Assembly (NCBI RefSeq): GCF_028475105.1
Contig: NZ_CP116936.1
Span: forward strand, 4,897,501-4,961,500
DNA length: 64,000 nucleotides
Direction: 5' to 3'
Source of the DNA: Micromonospora sp. LH3U1
GTDB lineage: Bacteria > Actinomycetota > Actinomycetes > Mycobacteriales > Micromonosporaceae
The stretch's first letter is position 1. Every line of letters begins with the position of its first letter. Below are positions 45,609 to 54,372 of the stretch, one piece after another. The notes under the pieces are model-generated. The model searched no databases, had not been told where the DNA came from, and saw only the letters and a list, made by a program, of their open reading frames with translations. A program made the position numbers and the translations under genes.

Positions 45609-46567
45609 GAGTGGGCTCCCTTCGCGGCCTTGTGCCCGTCGACGGCCTGCGCGGTGCGCTGGAAGGCCGCGTGCGCGCGGTCGTGCGTGCGTTGGGCGAC
45701 GGCGATGTAGAGCAGGTCGAGCACCACCAGCTGCGGGTGGCGGGCGGAGAGCGCGTCCGGCCGGAAGGTGGTCGCCTGGCTGGCGGTCAGCAGCACGATG
45801 TCGGCCAGCTCGGCCAGCGGTGAGCGGGGGAAGCCGGTGAGCGCGACCGTGGTGGCACCCCGGCTGCCCGCCTCCGCGAGCATCTCGATCGTTTCGCGGG
45901 TCTGCCCGGTGTGCGAGATGCCCAGTGCCACGTCGCCCGCCCGCAGCAGCGCGGCGCTGGCCAGACCCTCGTGCACGTCGTTCCAGGCCCACGCGGCCAC
46001 CCCGATGCGGTGCAGGCTGAACTGCATCTCCTCGCCGACCAGCGCGCTGCCGCTGGCGCCGAAGATGTTCACCCTGCTGGCGCCTGCGATCGCCACCGCG
46101 GCCCGCTCCACCTCGACGAGATCGAGCAGGGTGGCGGTGTCGTGCATGGCCCGGGTGTCGGCGGCCATGATCTGGCCGAGCACCCGGGCGAGCGGGTCGC
46201 TCGGCTGAATCTCGCGTCCGATGTCGACGGTCCAGCCGGCTGAGCGCGCCCTACCGGTCTCGGAGGCGATGCCCAGCCGCAGGTCCGCGTATCCCTCGAA
46301 GCCCATCGCCCGGCAGAAGCGGGTGATGGTCGCAGGTGAGGTGCCGCTTCGCTCGGCCAACTCGACGATGGTGGAGCGGGCAGCGGCCTCCGGGTCGCTC
46401 AGCACGTGCTCGGCGACCCGGCGCAGGGCGCCGGTCAACTCACCCAGCCCGTTGCGGACGCGGGCCAGCACCCCGTCGGAGGCTGATCCGAGGGCGTTTC
46501 GCCGGTCGATCGCGTCGGCGTCGACCACCGCGGTCCCCGCAGCGGTGTCCACCTCGTGATCAACCAT
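45605..46567 (-). CDS. MurR/RpiR-family transcriptional regulator
   Basis: 320 aa. N-terminal winged HTH (about 35-110; TIVELAERSGTSPATITRFC then RAMGFEGYADLRL) and C-terminal SIS effector domain (about 150-300; 'VNIFGASGSALVGEEMQFSL', 'ALGISHTGQTRETIEM'). Family members sense phosphosugars and usually control adjacent amino-sugar genes. It heads the SIS-ngcEFG operon; an AT-rich inverted repeat 42-55 nt upstream is the likely operator. A similar site precedes the second ngc operon. Confidence 0.87.
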   Translation of the reverse strand: MVDHEVDTAAGTAVVDADAIDRRNALGSASDGVLARVRNGLGELTGALRRVAEHVLSDPEAAARSTIVELAERSGTSPATITRFCRAMGFEGYADLRLGIASETGRARSAGWTVDIGREIQPSDPLARVLGQIMAADTRAMHDTATLLDLVEVERAAVAIAGASRVNIFGASGSALVGEEMQFSLHRIGVAAWAWNDVHEGLASAALLRAGDVALGISHTGQTRETIEMLAEAGSRGATTVALTGFPRSPLAELADIVLLTASQATTFRPDALSARHPQLVVLDLLYIAVAQRTHDRAHAAFQRTAQAVDGHKAAKGAHS

Positions 46568-46608
46568 CAGACGCCTCAGCTTTCCGGAAGGGGTGTTAAC
46601 TGTTAGTG

Positions 46609-46622
46609 GTAAAATTTCTTAC
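46609..46622. promoter_or_regulatory. Predicted RpiR-type operator, ngc operon 1
   Basis: GTAAAATTTCTTAC: inverted GTAA/TTAC half-sites around AATTTC, an AT-rich island in high-GC DNA. It lies in the spacer between the regulator (start 46567) and the divergent kinase (start 46773). The core AATTTCT recurs at 51399-51405. Confidence 0.5.
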
Positions 46623-46772
46623 TGAACGACCGTCTATGTCAAGACCGTGGGCGAAGTTTTCAAACTGTTACCTGGCGCACAACCTGCCGCGCCGGCCAGA
46701 TCTTGCCCCGTACGACGTCTCCGACCAGCATGAACAGGCCCGTTCGTCGCGCAGCCCAAGGAGACCGTGCCG

Positions 46773-47759
46773 ATGCCCGACACCGTCGTGATTGGCCTCG
46801 ACATCGGCGGCACGTCCACCCGGGCAACCGCCCTGACCCTCACCGGGCAACGCGTCGGCACCGGCCGCGCCGGCGGCGGCAACCCCACCAGCCACGGCGC
46901 GGAGCGCGCCGCCGTCGAACTGTTGACGGCGCTCCGCGAGGCGCTCACTGACCTCGACCCGTCGCGGGTGGTCGCCGGCACCATCGGGTTGGCCGGGGCG
47001 GGCCGACTCCTCGCCGACCCCGCCGGGCGGACCGCCTTCGACCAGGCCTGGCACGACGCCGGCCTGCGCTGCCCGTACGCGGTGCACGGCGACGCCCTGG
47101 TCGCCTACGCCTCCGGCACCGCCGCACCGGATGGAACCGTGCTCATCGCCGGCACCGGGGCGATCACCGCGCAGGTCCACGATCTGCGGCTCGACCGGAT
47201 CGCCGACGGCCACGGCTGGCTCCTCGGCGACGCCGGCTCAGGCTTCTGGCTCGGCCGCGAGTCAGTGCGCCGACTGCTCGCCGACCTGGACGCCGGCCGC
47301 ACGCCCGGCGCGCTGGCCACGGCGGTGCTCACCGAACTGCTCGGCGGTGCCGAGATCGCCGCCAACCCCAGGGCCACCGTGGACGCCACGATCCAGGCCG
47401 TGACCCGGCGACCCCCGGTCGAACTGGCCCGGCTCGCGCCACTCGTCGTGACCGCCGCTCACGACGGCGAGCCCGTCGCCATCGCACTGATCGCCGAGGC
47501 AGCCGCCCACCTCGCCGAGAGCATGAGCCGAATCCGCCCCGCCGGGGCGGCGACACCCATCGTGCTCGGCGGCGGGCTACTCACCGCGGACACCCCGCTG
47601 GCCACCGCGGTCCGCACCGAGATCGCCCGACACTGGCCGGACGCGCCGCTGCGGACCGCCGGTGACGGGGCCGCCGCCGCAGCTTGGCTCGCCGCCCGCG
47701 ACCTACCCGAGGTCACCGACCCGGCCGCCCTGCACGCCCGACTCTTCCCGACCCCCTGA
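46773..47759 (+). CDS. BadF/BadG-type sugar kinase, probable N-acetylglucosamine kinase
   Basis: 328 aa actin-fold kinase. Phosphate-1 loop VIGLDIGGTSTRATAL, 'GTVLIAGTGAITAQ' (phosphate-2), 'DGHGWLLGDAGSGFWLGRES', and 'PIVLGGGLLT' (adenosine) are those of GlcNAc kinases of the BadF/BadG/BcrA/BcrD family. It phosphorylates imported GlcNAc to GlcNAc-6-P. ATG 46773 has AAGGAGA about 9 nt upstream; the in-frame GTG at 46767 is too close to that site. Divergent from the RpiR operon and sits between two ngc operons. Confidence 0.82.
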   Translation: MPDTVVIGLDIGGTSTRATALTLTGQRVGTGRAGGGNPTSHGAERAAVELLTALREALTDLDPSRVVAGTIGLAGAGRLLADPAGRTAFDQAWHDAGLRCPYAVHGDALVAYASGTAAPDGTVLIAGTGAITAQVHDLRLDRIADGHGWLLGDAGSGFWLGRESVRRLLADLDAGRTPGALATAVLTELLGGAEIAANPRATVDATIQAVTRRPPVELARLAPLVVTAAHDGEPVAIALIAEAAAHLAESMSRIRPAGAATPIVLGGGLLTADTPLATAVRTEIARHWPDAPLRTAGDGAAAAAWLAARDLPEVTDPAALHARLFPTP

Positions 47760-47812
47760 CCGCCCACCCCGCCACCCCGTCCCACGCCCGGGCTGGGCTG
47801 GGCTGGGCCATG

Positions 47813-47882
47813 ATCGTGCTTGATCCTGGAAGTAGTCCCCACCTCGCGCCACGAGGCCACTACATCCTGGATCGAGCACGAT
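47813..47882. repeat. Long inverted repeat (24-bp arms)
   Basis: Left arm 47813-47836 (ATCGTGCTTGATCCTGGAAG...) and right arm 47859-47882 pair with 21 of 24 bases matching. The 22-nt loop itself contains CCTCG/CGAGG. It lies between the convergent kinase and ngcG copy 2 genes. It could be a terminator or a dispersed palindromic element. Confidence 0.7.
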
Positions 47883-48006
47883 CACGCCGCGCACGCGCCC
47901 CGCGCACGCCGCCCCACAGTGCAAGATCCGCGGGATCGGGACGCGGAGGCGCGGCGGCCTTGGCGATCAGGATCGGTCAGCGTTGCGACCGGCCCGGCGG
48001 GTCGCG

Positions 48007-48912
48007 TTACTTGAGCTGGCCTGCGGTGAGGCCGGCCTGCACCTGCCGCTGGAAGGCGACGTAGACCGCGAGCACCGGCAGCACTGCGATGCTGAGCCCG
48101 GCGAAGAGCCGCGCGTAGTCGCCGGCGTAGCCCTGACTGACCGAGAGCGCGAACAACCCCTGCGCCAGCATCCACTTGGATTCGTCGCCCTGCATGAGCA
48201 CCTGCGGCAGCAGGAACTGGTTCCAGTGGCTGAGGAAGTTGAAGATCGCAACACTGATCAATCCCGGACGCGCCATCGGCAGCATTACCCGGAAGAAGAG
48301 CCGGAAGTGACCGCAGCCGTCGACCATCGCGGCCTCCGCCACCGAGGTCGGCAGGGTCCGGAAGAACGCCGTCAGGAAGAACACCGTGAACGGCAGCGAG
48401 TAGGCCGCGTACACCAGGATCAGCCCGGCCCAGGTGCCGAAGAGTCCGGCGTTGCGGACCACGAAGAAGAGCGGCACCAGGGCGAGGAACACCGGGAACA
48501 TCAGGCCGCCGACGAACAGGTAGTAGACGACCTGACGGCCGCGGAACTCGTACCGCGCGAAGACGTACGCGGCGGTGGCGCCCATCAGCATGGTGAGGCT
48601 GACCGAGCCGGCGACCACCACGAGGCTGTTGAGGAAGTACCGGCCGATGTGCGCGCCGGTCCAGGCCCGCGCCCAGTTGTCCAGGTGCAGTGCCCCCGGG
48701 AGCCCCCAGGGGTCGGCCAGGATCTCGCCGTTGGTCTTGAACGAGCTGATGAACATCCAGAGCAGCGGCAGCACGGTGAGCAGGGCCCAGAGCAGCAGGA
48801 AGCCGTGCGAGAGGGTGTTGGCAACACCGAGTTCCCGGCGCACCGGGCGGTCCCGACCGGCGGTCGACGCCGGCGCCGCGACGGGTCGGGTGGGCTGATC
48901 CAAAGTGGTCAC
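48007..48912 (-). CDS. ngcG: Amino-sugar ABC transporter permease (NgcG-like), operon 2
   Basis: 301 aa, paralogue of the gene at 41539-42468 (shared GRYFLNSLVVVAGSVSLTML-type region, 'TSVAEAAMVDGCGHFRLFFR', C-terminus VAFQRQVQAGLTAGQLK). GTG 48912 overlaps the stop of the upstream permease by 4 nt. Completes the second NgcEFG-type importer. Confidence 0.8.
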   Translation of the reverse strand: MTTLDQPTRPVAAPASTAGRDRPVRRELGVANTLSHGFLLLWALLTVLPLLWMFISSFKTNGEILADPWGLPGALHLDNWARAWTGAHIGRYFLNSLVVVAGSVSLTMLMGATAAYVFARYEFRGRQVVYYLFVGGLMFPVFLALVPLFFVVRNAGLFGTWAGLILVYAAYSLPFTVFFLTAFFRTLPTSVAEAAMVDGCGHFRLFFRVMLPMARPGLISVAIFNFLSHWNQFLLPQVLMQGDESKWMLAQGLFALSVSQGYAGDYARLFAGLSIAVLPVLAVYVAFQRQVQAGLTAGQLK

Positions 48913-49817
48913 GAGTACTCGATCCGTTCGCGCCGGCCGACCCGCAGCGACAGCACCGCCACCGAGAGGGTCAGGAAGAACATCACCACGCCGATCGCGG
49001 AGGCGTAGCCGAACTTGGTCTCGCTACCGAAGGCGGTGTCGTACATCCGTACGCCGATCACGTCGGTGGAGAAGTTCGGGCCGCCGTTGGTCATGAGCTG
49101 CACGAGGATGAACCCGTCCAGGGCGAAGATGGCCAGGTAGACCCAGGCGACCTGGACGGTGTCCCAGAGCAGGGGCAGGGTGACCCGACGCAGCGTGGTG
49201 AACCGGGACGCGCCGTCGAGCAGCACGGCCTCGTAGATCTCCTTCGGCACGGCCGACATCGCGGCGCCGAACAGCACCACGTAGAAGCCGACATTGCTCC
49301 AGACCATCACCGCCAGCACGCACCAGAAGGCTGTGGCCGGGTCGCCGAGCCAGGTCGGCGCGGACAGGCCGATCCCGTGCAGAGCGGCGGTGAGCAGCCC
49401 CTGGTTGGGGTGGTAGACCTCCTTCCAGAGCAGCGCGATGATCACCACGGAGAGCACCTGCGGGAAGAAGTACACCGTGCGGTAGAGCGCGCCGCCGCGT
49501 ACCCCGGTGACCCCGGCTCGGCCCTTGCGGCCACCCATGGCGAGCATGGTGGCGAAGAAGAGCCCGAGCACGATGGTCAGGACGGGCACCAGGGCCAGCA
49601 GGACCGCGTTGTTCTTCAACGCGTTCCAGACGTAGTCGTCGTGCCAGAGGGTCTTGAAGTTCGCCAGGCCGACCTGGTTGGCGTCGGGCGAGTAGCCCAG
49701 CCAGTCGGTGGTGGAGATCTGAAACGCCTGCAGGTACGGCGAGACGACGAAGACGACGTAGAGCAGGACCGGCGGCACCAGGAAGGTGACGATCAGCGGC
49801 CACTTGCCATGTCTCAC
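48909..49817 (-). CDS. ngcF: Amino-sugar ABC transporter permease (NgcF-like), operon 2
   Basis: 302 aa from GTG 49817, chosen because the protein then begins VRHGKWPLIVTFLVPPVLLY, aligning with the first-operon copy (MRHGKYPFVIGF). The longer frame up to 49997 runs into the upstream gene. GGGGAAAGG precedes. EAA loop 'IYEAVLLDGASRFTTLRRVT'. Confidence 0.82.
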   Translation of the reverse strand: MRHGKWPLIVTFLVPPVLLYVVFVVSPYLQAFQISTTDWLGYSPDANQVGLANFKTLWHDDYVWNALKNNAVLLALVPVLTIVLGLFFATMLAMGGRKGRAGVTGVRGGALYRTVYFFPQVLSVVIIALLWKEVYHPNQGLLTAALHGIGLSAPTWLGDPATAFWCVLAVMVWSNVGFYVVLFGAAMSAVPKEIYEAVLLDGASRFTTLRRVTLPLLWDTVQVAWVYLAIFALDGFILVQLMTNGGPNFSTDVIGVRMYDTAFGSETKFGYASAIGVVMFFLTLSVAVLSLRVGRRERIEYS

Positions 49818-49879
49818 AGAGAGGACCTTTCCCCGGGATGCGGCCGGTGGGGGTGGACCCACCCCCACCGGCCGGGCTG

Positions 49880-51295
49880 TCAGGCCGCTCGCTTGTACTT
49901 CTTGATCGAGCTGTCCTGGGCGATCGAGTCGGCGCCCTTCTGGCACTGCTCGAGGAACTCCGCCGGGCCGATCCGGCCGCTGAAGAACTCGCCGCACGCG
50001 GCGTCGACGAGGTTGCGCTCCAACTTGCGGTAGTAGTTGTTGTAGACCCAGTTGAAGCCGTTGGCGCCGGACGCGTCGAGCGCCTTGACCACGGTGGTCA
50101 GCCCGTACGGCAGCTCGACGCCCTCGGTGGCGCCGGCGACCACGGTGAGGCTGGCGACCTTCTTCGTGAAGTCCTGGGCGCCCTTCTTGGACAGCATGGT
50201 TCGGAAGTACTCCAGGCCACCGGCGACGTTGCTGGCCTTGGCCGGCACCATGAACGGCTCACCGGCGGTGCCCCGGATCGCCTCGAACGGCAGCTTGTCG
50301 CCGCTGCCCAGGCTCGGGGTGGGCGCGATGGTCATGTTGAACCCGGCCGGGGTGACGTCCTTCTGCTCGCTCTCCAGCCAGGAGCCGCAGGAGATGAAGG
50401 CAGCCTTGCCCTGGCACCAGGCGGTCTGCGACTGCTTGTGGTCCAGGCCGGGCGAACCTTCCAGGATGAACTTGTCCTTGACGATCTGGTGCCACGCGTC
50501 GGCGGCGGCCTTCATCGAGTCGGACTTCCAGGCGTTCGGTTCCAGGTTGTCGATCGCGGTCGCCACCGACGGGCCACCGAGCTTGATCGCGGTGGCGATC
50601 AGCGGCCAGCTCATGTAGCGCGGGTGCAGCCCCGCGTACGTCCAGGGGGCGATGCCCGCGGCCTTGATCTGCTTGCAGAGCGCGATGTGCTCTTCCCAGG
50701 TCTTGGCGTACTCCCACTTGCGCTCGGTGAACAGCTTGTTGGAGTACCAGATGCCGTACGCGGTGTAGGTGTAGTTGAGCACCAGGAACTTGCCGTCGTA
50801 CGACCCGACCTCGACCGCGCCGGGCAGCAGGGTGTCCTTGACCGTCTTGCCGGGCACGTCGAGGCTCGGGGCGGCGAGCAGCTCGCCCAGGTCGGTGATG
50901 GCGTTCTGGCTGACCAGTCCGTTGAAGTCGATCTGGCCGGCGCCGGAGTTGTTGACCACGTCCGGTGGGGTGCCGTCGACGAAGCGCGGCTGGAGGGTCT
51001 TGCTGATCTCCTGGGTGGCGGAGTGCTTGATCTTCGCCTTCGGGTACTTCTCGGTGTACATGGCCTCGTGGGCCTTGGCGTACTCCTCGCCGAACCCGCC
51101 GCCGAAGATCACGACCTCGAGTGGTGCGTCCTCCTTGACGCCGAGCGGATTCTGCTCGCTCTTGGTGCCCTTGTAGGTCTCGGCATCGTCCTTGTCACCA
51201 CCGCCGCCGGTGGCACAGCCGGCCAGTAGGCCGGCGGCGGGGGTGGCCAGCAGGCCGGCAGCGGCGCTGCGCCGCAGAATGTCACGCCTGTTCAT
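49880..51295 (-). CDS. ngcE: NgcE-like amino-sugar-binding lipoprotein, copy 2
   Basis: 471 aa. Twin-arginine-type N-terminus MNRRDILRRSAAAG and lipobox LAGC (Cys27). Shares the 'NPLGVKEDAPLEVVIFGGGF' block with copy 1, but the ligand region differs ('YTAYGIWYSNKLFTERKW', 'GLHPRYMSWPLIATAI'), so the two receptors may prefer different chitin or peptidoglycan fragments. ATG 51295. First gene of operon 2, which has no regulator or SIS gene of its own; an RpiR-type site lies about 100 nt upstream. Confidence 0.82.
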   Translation of the reverse strand: MNRRDILRRSAAAGLLATPAAGLLAGCATGGGGDKDDAETYKGTKSEQNPLGVKEDAPLEVVIFGGGFGEEYAKAHEAMYTEKYPKAKIKHSATQEISKTLQPRFVDGTPPDVVNNSGAGQIDFNGLVSQNAITDLGELLAAPSLDVPGKTVKDTLLPGAVEVGSYDGKFLVLNYTYTAYGIWYSNKLFTERKWEYAKTWEEHIALCKQIKAAGIAPWTYAGLHPRYMSWPLIATAIKLGGPSVATAIDNLEPNAWKSDSMKAAADAWHQIVKDKFILEGSPGLDHKQSQTAWCQGKAAFISCGSWLESEQKDVTPAGFNMTIAPTPSLGSGDKLPFEAIRGTAGEPFMVPAKASNVAGGLEYFRTMLSKKGAQDFTKKVASLTVVAGATEGVELPYGLTTVVKALDASGANGFNWVYNNYYRKLERNLVDAACGEFFSGRIGPAEFLEQCQKGADSIAQDSSIKKYKRAA

Positions 51296-51393
51296 CGGTT
51301 CTCCTCGGGTCGGGTCGGGCGGACCGCCGGTGATGGGGGGAAGGCGTCCACCGCGCGAGGCGCGTTGATTCTCTTCAGTTCACGTGGTGTTGC

Positions 51394-51407
51394 TGAAGAA
51401 TTTCTAC
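51394..51407. promoter_or_regulatory. Possible RpiR-type operator, ngc operon 2
   Basis: TGAAGAATTTCTAC shares the AATTTCT core with the site at 46609-46622. An overlapping inverted repeat TCTTCAG (51372-51378) / CTGAAGA (51393-51399) adds dyad symmetry. Located 99-112 nt upstream of the second ngcE start. Confidence 0.4.
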
Positions 51408-51476
51408 GACAGCGGGGCCCGGACTTCAAGTCCTGAGGGTCGAACCGTTATCACCACCGGCCACCCTCGGGTCGCC

Positions 51477-51482
51477 TAGCCT
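51477..51482 (+). promoter_or_regulatory. -10 element of a probable leaderless transcript
   Basis: TAGCCT at 51477-51482, six bases (GGGGCG), then ATG 51489. This places the transcription start at or next to the start codon. No separate ribosome-binding site is needed. No clear -35. Confidence 0.5.
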
Positions 51483-51488
51483 GGGGCG

Positions 51489-52913
51489 ATGCGCCGTCTG
51501 CGCGATCTCGCCGACCGCACGCCGGCGGGACGGGAACGGTACGTCGACCTACTCCGCGCGCTCGCCATCACCATGGTCGCTATCGGACACTGGGGTGTCA
51601 CGGTGATCGGGCGGGACGCCGCCGGCCGACCCACCGGGCACTCCGCGCTCGGTGACCTGCGCTGGGCGTACCCGCTGACCTGGGTGGCCCAGGTGATGCC
51701 GATCTTCTTCCTGGTCGGCGGCTACGCCAACGCCGCCTCGCTGACCCGCCTGCGGGCTCGGGGCGGCGACGCAGCCAGTTGGCTGCTCGACCGCAGTGCC
51801 CGACTGGTCCGCCCCACCAGCACGCTGCTGCTCGTGCTCACCGCCGCAGCGGCGGCGGCCCGGCTGCGGGGCGTCGACGACACCCAGGTCCGCGAGGTGT
51901 TCTGGTTCGCCACCATCCCCCTGTGGTTCCTGGTCGCCTACCTGGCCGTGGTCGTGCTCACCCCACCGATGTACGCGCTGCACCGCCGTTTCGGCCTGGC
52001 CGTCCCGCTGGTGCTGGTCGCCCTGGTGGGCCTCGGCGACCTCGGTCGGCTGACCGGGCCGGAAGAGCTGAGCTACGGCAACTACCTGTTCGGTTGGCTC
52101 GCCATCCATCAGCTCGGCTTCGCCTGGCACGACACCCGCGCCGCGCCGCCGGCCGCCGGTCCGACCCCGCCACCGTCCGCAGAGAGCGACGCCGCCGGGC
52201 CGTCCGCTCCCGACCATCCGGGGTTACGCCGGCGGCGGCTGCCCACCTCCCGACGGGCCGGGCTGGTGTTCCTGGCCGGCGGGCTGGCCGCTCTACTGCT
52301 GCTCACCGGGCCCGGCCCCTGGCCGGTGGCCATGCTGCACGTGCCCGGCGAACGCCTGGACAACGCCAGCCCGCCCAGCCTCGCGCTGCTGGCCGTCGCC
52401 ACCGCCCAGCTCGGCCTGGTCCTGCTGCTGCGCGGCCCGGCGGGACGCCTGCTACGCCGCACCGGCCCGTGGCAGTTGGTGATCGGGGTCAACCTGGTGG
52501 TGCTGACCATCTTCCTCTGGCACCTGACCGCCGCGATCCTGCTCATCGGGTTGCTCGACGCGACCGGGACGCTGCCCACCCCGGCGGCCGGCTCGGGTGC
52601 CTGGTGGGCGTGGCGAGTCCCCTGGCTGCTGCTGCTCACTGTCGTCCTGGCGGTGCTCGTCGCCATTTTCGGGCCGGTGGAGGCGCGCAGCGGCCGGCAC
52701 CGCACCCGCCGGACGGGCCCGGGCGGCACCACGGCCCGCGCGGCGCTGACCGTGGCCGGGTACATCGCCGTGGTGGTCGCACTGCTGATCAACAGCGCGA
52801 CTCCGGAGCGGGCGCCGGAGCCGCTCGGCACGCCCGTCCCGGCGCTGCTGGCGTACCTGGCCGGGGCGGGCGTGCTGCGGCTGCTCAGGTCTGGGTGGGG
52901 AACCCGAGGTTGA
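51489..52913 (+). CDS. Acyltransferase family 3 (OafA/YrhL-like) membrane protein
   Basis: 474 aa with about ten membrane helices. N-terminal ERYVDLLRALAITMVAIGHW carries the acyltransferase-3 motif (Arg...His), followed by 'MPIFFLVGGYANAAS'. Family members O-acylate cell-surface glycans or secondary products. A Pro/Ala-rich cytoplasmic loop (about residues 218-255) splits the helices. The last 29 bp overlap the convergent mmsA gene. Confidence 0.82.
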   Translation: MRRLRDLADRTPAGRERYVDLLRALAITMVAIGHWGVTVIGRDAAGRPTGHSALGDLRWAYPLTWVAQVMPIFFLVGGYANAASLTRLRARGGDAASWLLDRSARLVRPTSTLLLVLTAAAAAARLRGVDDTQVREVFWFATIPLWFLVAYLAVVVLTPPMYALHRRFGLAVPLVLVALVGLGDLGRLTGPEELSYGNYLFGWLAIHQLGFAWHDTRAAPPAAGPTPPPSAESDAAGPSAPDHPGLRRRRLPTSRRAGLVFLAGGLAALLLLTGPGPWPVAMLHVPGERLDNASPPSLALLAVATAQLGLVLLLRGPAGRLLRRTGPWQLVIGVNLVVLTIFLWHLTAAILLIGLLDATGTLPTPAAGSGAWWAWRVPWLLLLTVVLAVLVAIFGPVEARSGRHRTRRTGPGGTTARAALTVAGYIAVVVALLINSATPERAPEPLGTPVPALLAYLAGAGVLRLLRSGWGTRG

Positions 52914-54372
52914 CCCCGCCGTGCCGCGGGTCCAACCATCGACTGGTGACCACCTTGCCCCGGGTGAAGAACCGCACCCCGTCCTCGCCGTGGGCGTGCA
53001 GGTCACCGAAGAGCGAGGACTTCCAACCGCCGAACGAGTGGTACGCCATCGGCACCGGGATCGGCACGTTGATGCCGACCATGCCCACCTCCACCTCGTG
53101 CTGGTAGCGCCGGGCGGCACCGCCGTCGTTGGTGAAGATCGCCGTGCCGTTGCCGTACGGGCTGGCGTTGACCAGGTCCACCGCCTCGTCGTACGAGTCG
53201 ACCCGGACCACGCTGAGCACCGGGCCGAAGATCTCGTCGGTGTAGATCGACATGTGCGGGGTGACCCGGTCGAACAACGTCGGGCCGAGCCAGAAGCCCT
53301 CCGGGTCGCCGTCCGGCGTCATGTCCCGCCCGTCGACGACCGGCACCGCACCGGCGGCCACCCCGGCATCCACGTAGGCGCGCACCTTCGCCGCGTGCGC
53401 CGCGGTGACCAGCGGTCCCATGTCGCAGCCCCGCCGGCCGTCGCCGGTACGCAACCCGGCCATCCGCTCGGCGATCCGTTCCACCAGCGCGTCCGCGACC
53501 GGCTCCACCGCCACCAGCACCGAGATCGCCATGCACCGCTCCCCCGCCGAGCCGAAGCCGGCGTTGACCGCGGCGTCGGCGGCCAGGTCCAGGTCGGCGT
53601 CCGGGAGCACCACCATGTGGTTCTTCGCCCCGCCGAGGGCCTGCACCCGCTTACCGGCGGCGGTGCCACGCTGGTAGACGTACCGGGCGATCGGCGTGGA
53701 GCCGACGAACGACACCGAGCGCACCTCCGGGTGCTCCAGCAACGCGTCGACGGCCTCCTTGTCCCCGTTGACGACGTTGAGCACCCCGTCGGGCAGGCCC
53801 GCCTCGGCGAACCACTCGGCCAGCAGCAGCGCCGCGCTCGGGTCCTTCTCGCTCGGCTTGAGCACCACCGCGTTGCCGCAGGCCACCGCCACCGGCACGA
53901 ACCACAGCGGCACCATCACCGGGAAGTTGAACGGGGAGATCACCGCGACCACCCCGAGCGGCTGGCGGATGGTGTACGAATCGACCTCGGTGGACACGTT
54001 CTCGCTGAAGGCGCCGCGCAGCGCCGACGGTAGGCCGCACGCGTACTCGATGACCTCCAGGCCGCGCTGCACCTCACCGGCGGCGTCGGCGAGGACCTTG
54101 CCGTGCTCGGCGGTGATCACCTCGGCGAGCCGGTCCCGGCGGGTGTGCACCAACTCCCGAAAGGCGAACAGCACCGCAGACCGCTTCGCCAGCGAAGCAT
54201 CCCGCCAGGACCGCGCCGCGCGGGCGGCGGCCTGCACCGCGACGTCCACGTCCGTGGTCGAGGCCAGCTCCACCTCGGCGGTACGCCGACCGGTCGCCGG
54301 ATCGAACACGTCGCCGCGACGTTCGGACGTGCCGCCGACGCGCTTACCGTCGATGAAGTGGCCGATGCTCAT
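52885..54372 (-). CDS. mmsA: Methylmalonate/malonate-semialdehyde dehydrogenase (CoA-acylating)
   Basis: 495 aa, aldehyde-dehydrogenase fold. Nucleophile Cys280 in GFGSAGERCMAIS; the CoA-acylating subgroup is marked by 'EVQRGLEVIEYACGLPSALR' and the absence of the usual general-base Glu context. It converts methylmalonate semialdehyde to propionyl-CoA (or malonate semialdehyde to acetyl-CoA) with NAD+. ATG 54372 overlaps the aminotransferase stop by 4 nt. The pairing fits beta-alanine / beta-aminoisobutyrate breakdown from pyrimidines or valine. Confidence 0.9.
   Translation of the reverse strand: MSIGHFIDGKRVGGTSERRGDVFDPATGRRTAEVELASTTDVDVAVQAAARAARSWRDASLAKRSAVLFAFRELVHTRRDRLAEVITAEHGKVLADAAGEVQRGLEVIEYACGLPSALRGAFSENVSTEVDSYTIRQPLGVVAVISPFNFPVMVPLWFVPVAVACGNAVVLKPSEKDPSAALLLAEWFAEAGLPDGVLNVVNGDKEAVDALLEHPEVRSVSFVGSTPIARYVYQRGTAAGKRVQALGGAKNHMVVLPDADLDLAADAAVNAGFGSAGERCMAISVLVAVEPVADALVERIAERMAGLRTGDGRRGCDMGPLVTAAHAAKVRAYVDAGVAAGAVPVVDGRDMTPDGDPEGFWLGPTLFDRVTPHMSIYTDEIFGPVLSVVRVDSYDEAVDLVNASPYGNGTAIFTNDGGAARRYQHEVEVGMVGINVPIPVPMAYHSFGGWKSSLFGDLHAHGEDGVRFFTRGKVVTSRWLDPRHGGVNLGFPTQT

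Noticed and set aside
42438..45710. 1090-codon open frame on the plus strand
   Set aside because: Antisense to the ngc operon 1 genes, whose motifs, overlaps and ribosome sites are clear. The opposite-strand translation is low-complexity Arg/Gly/Val/His sequence typical of GC-rich shadows.
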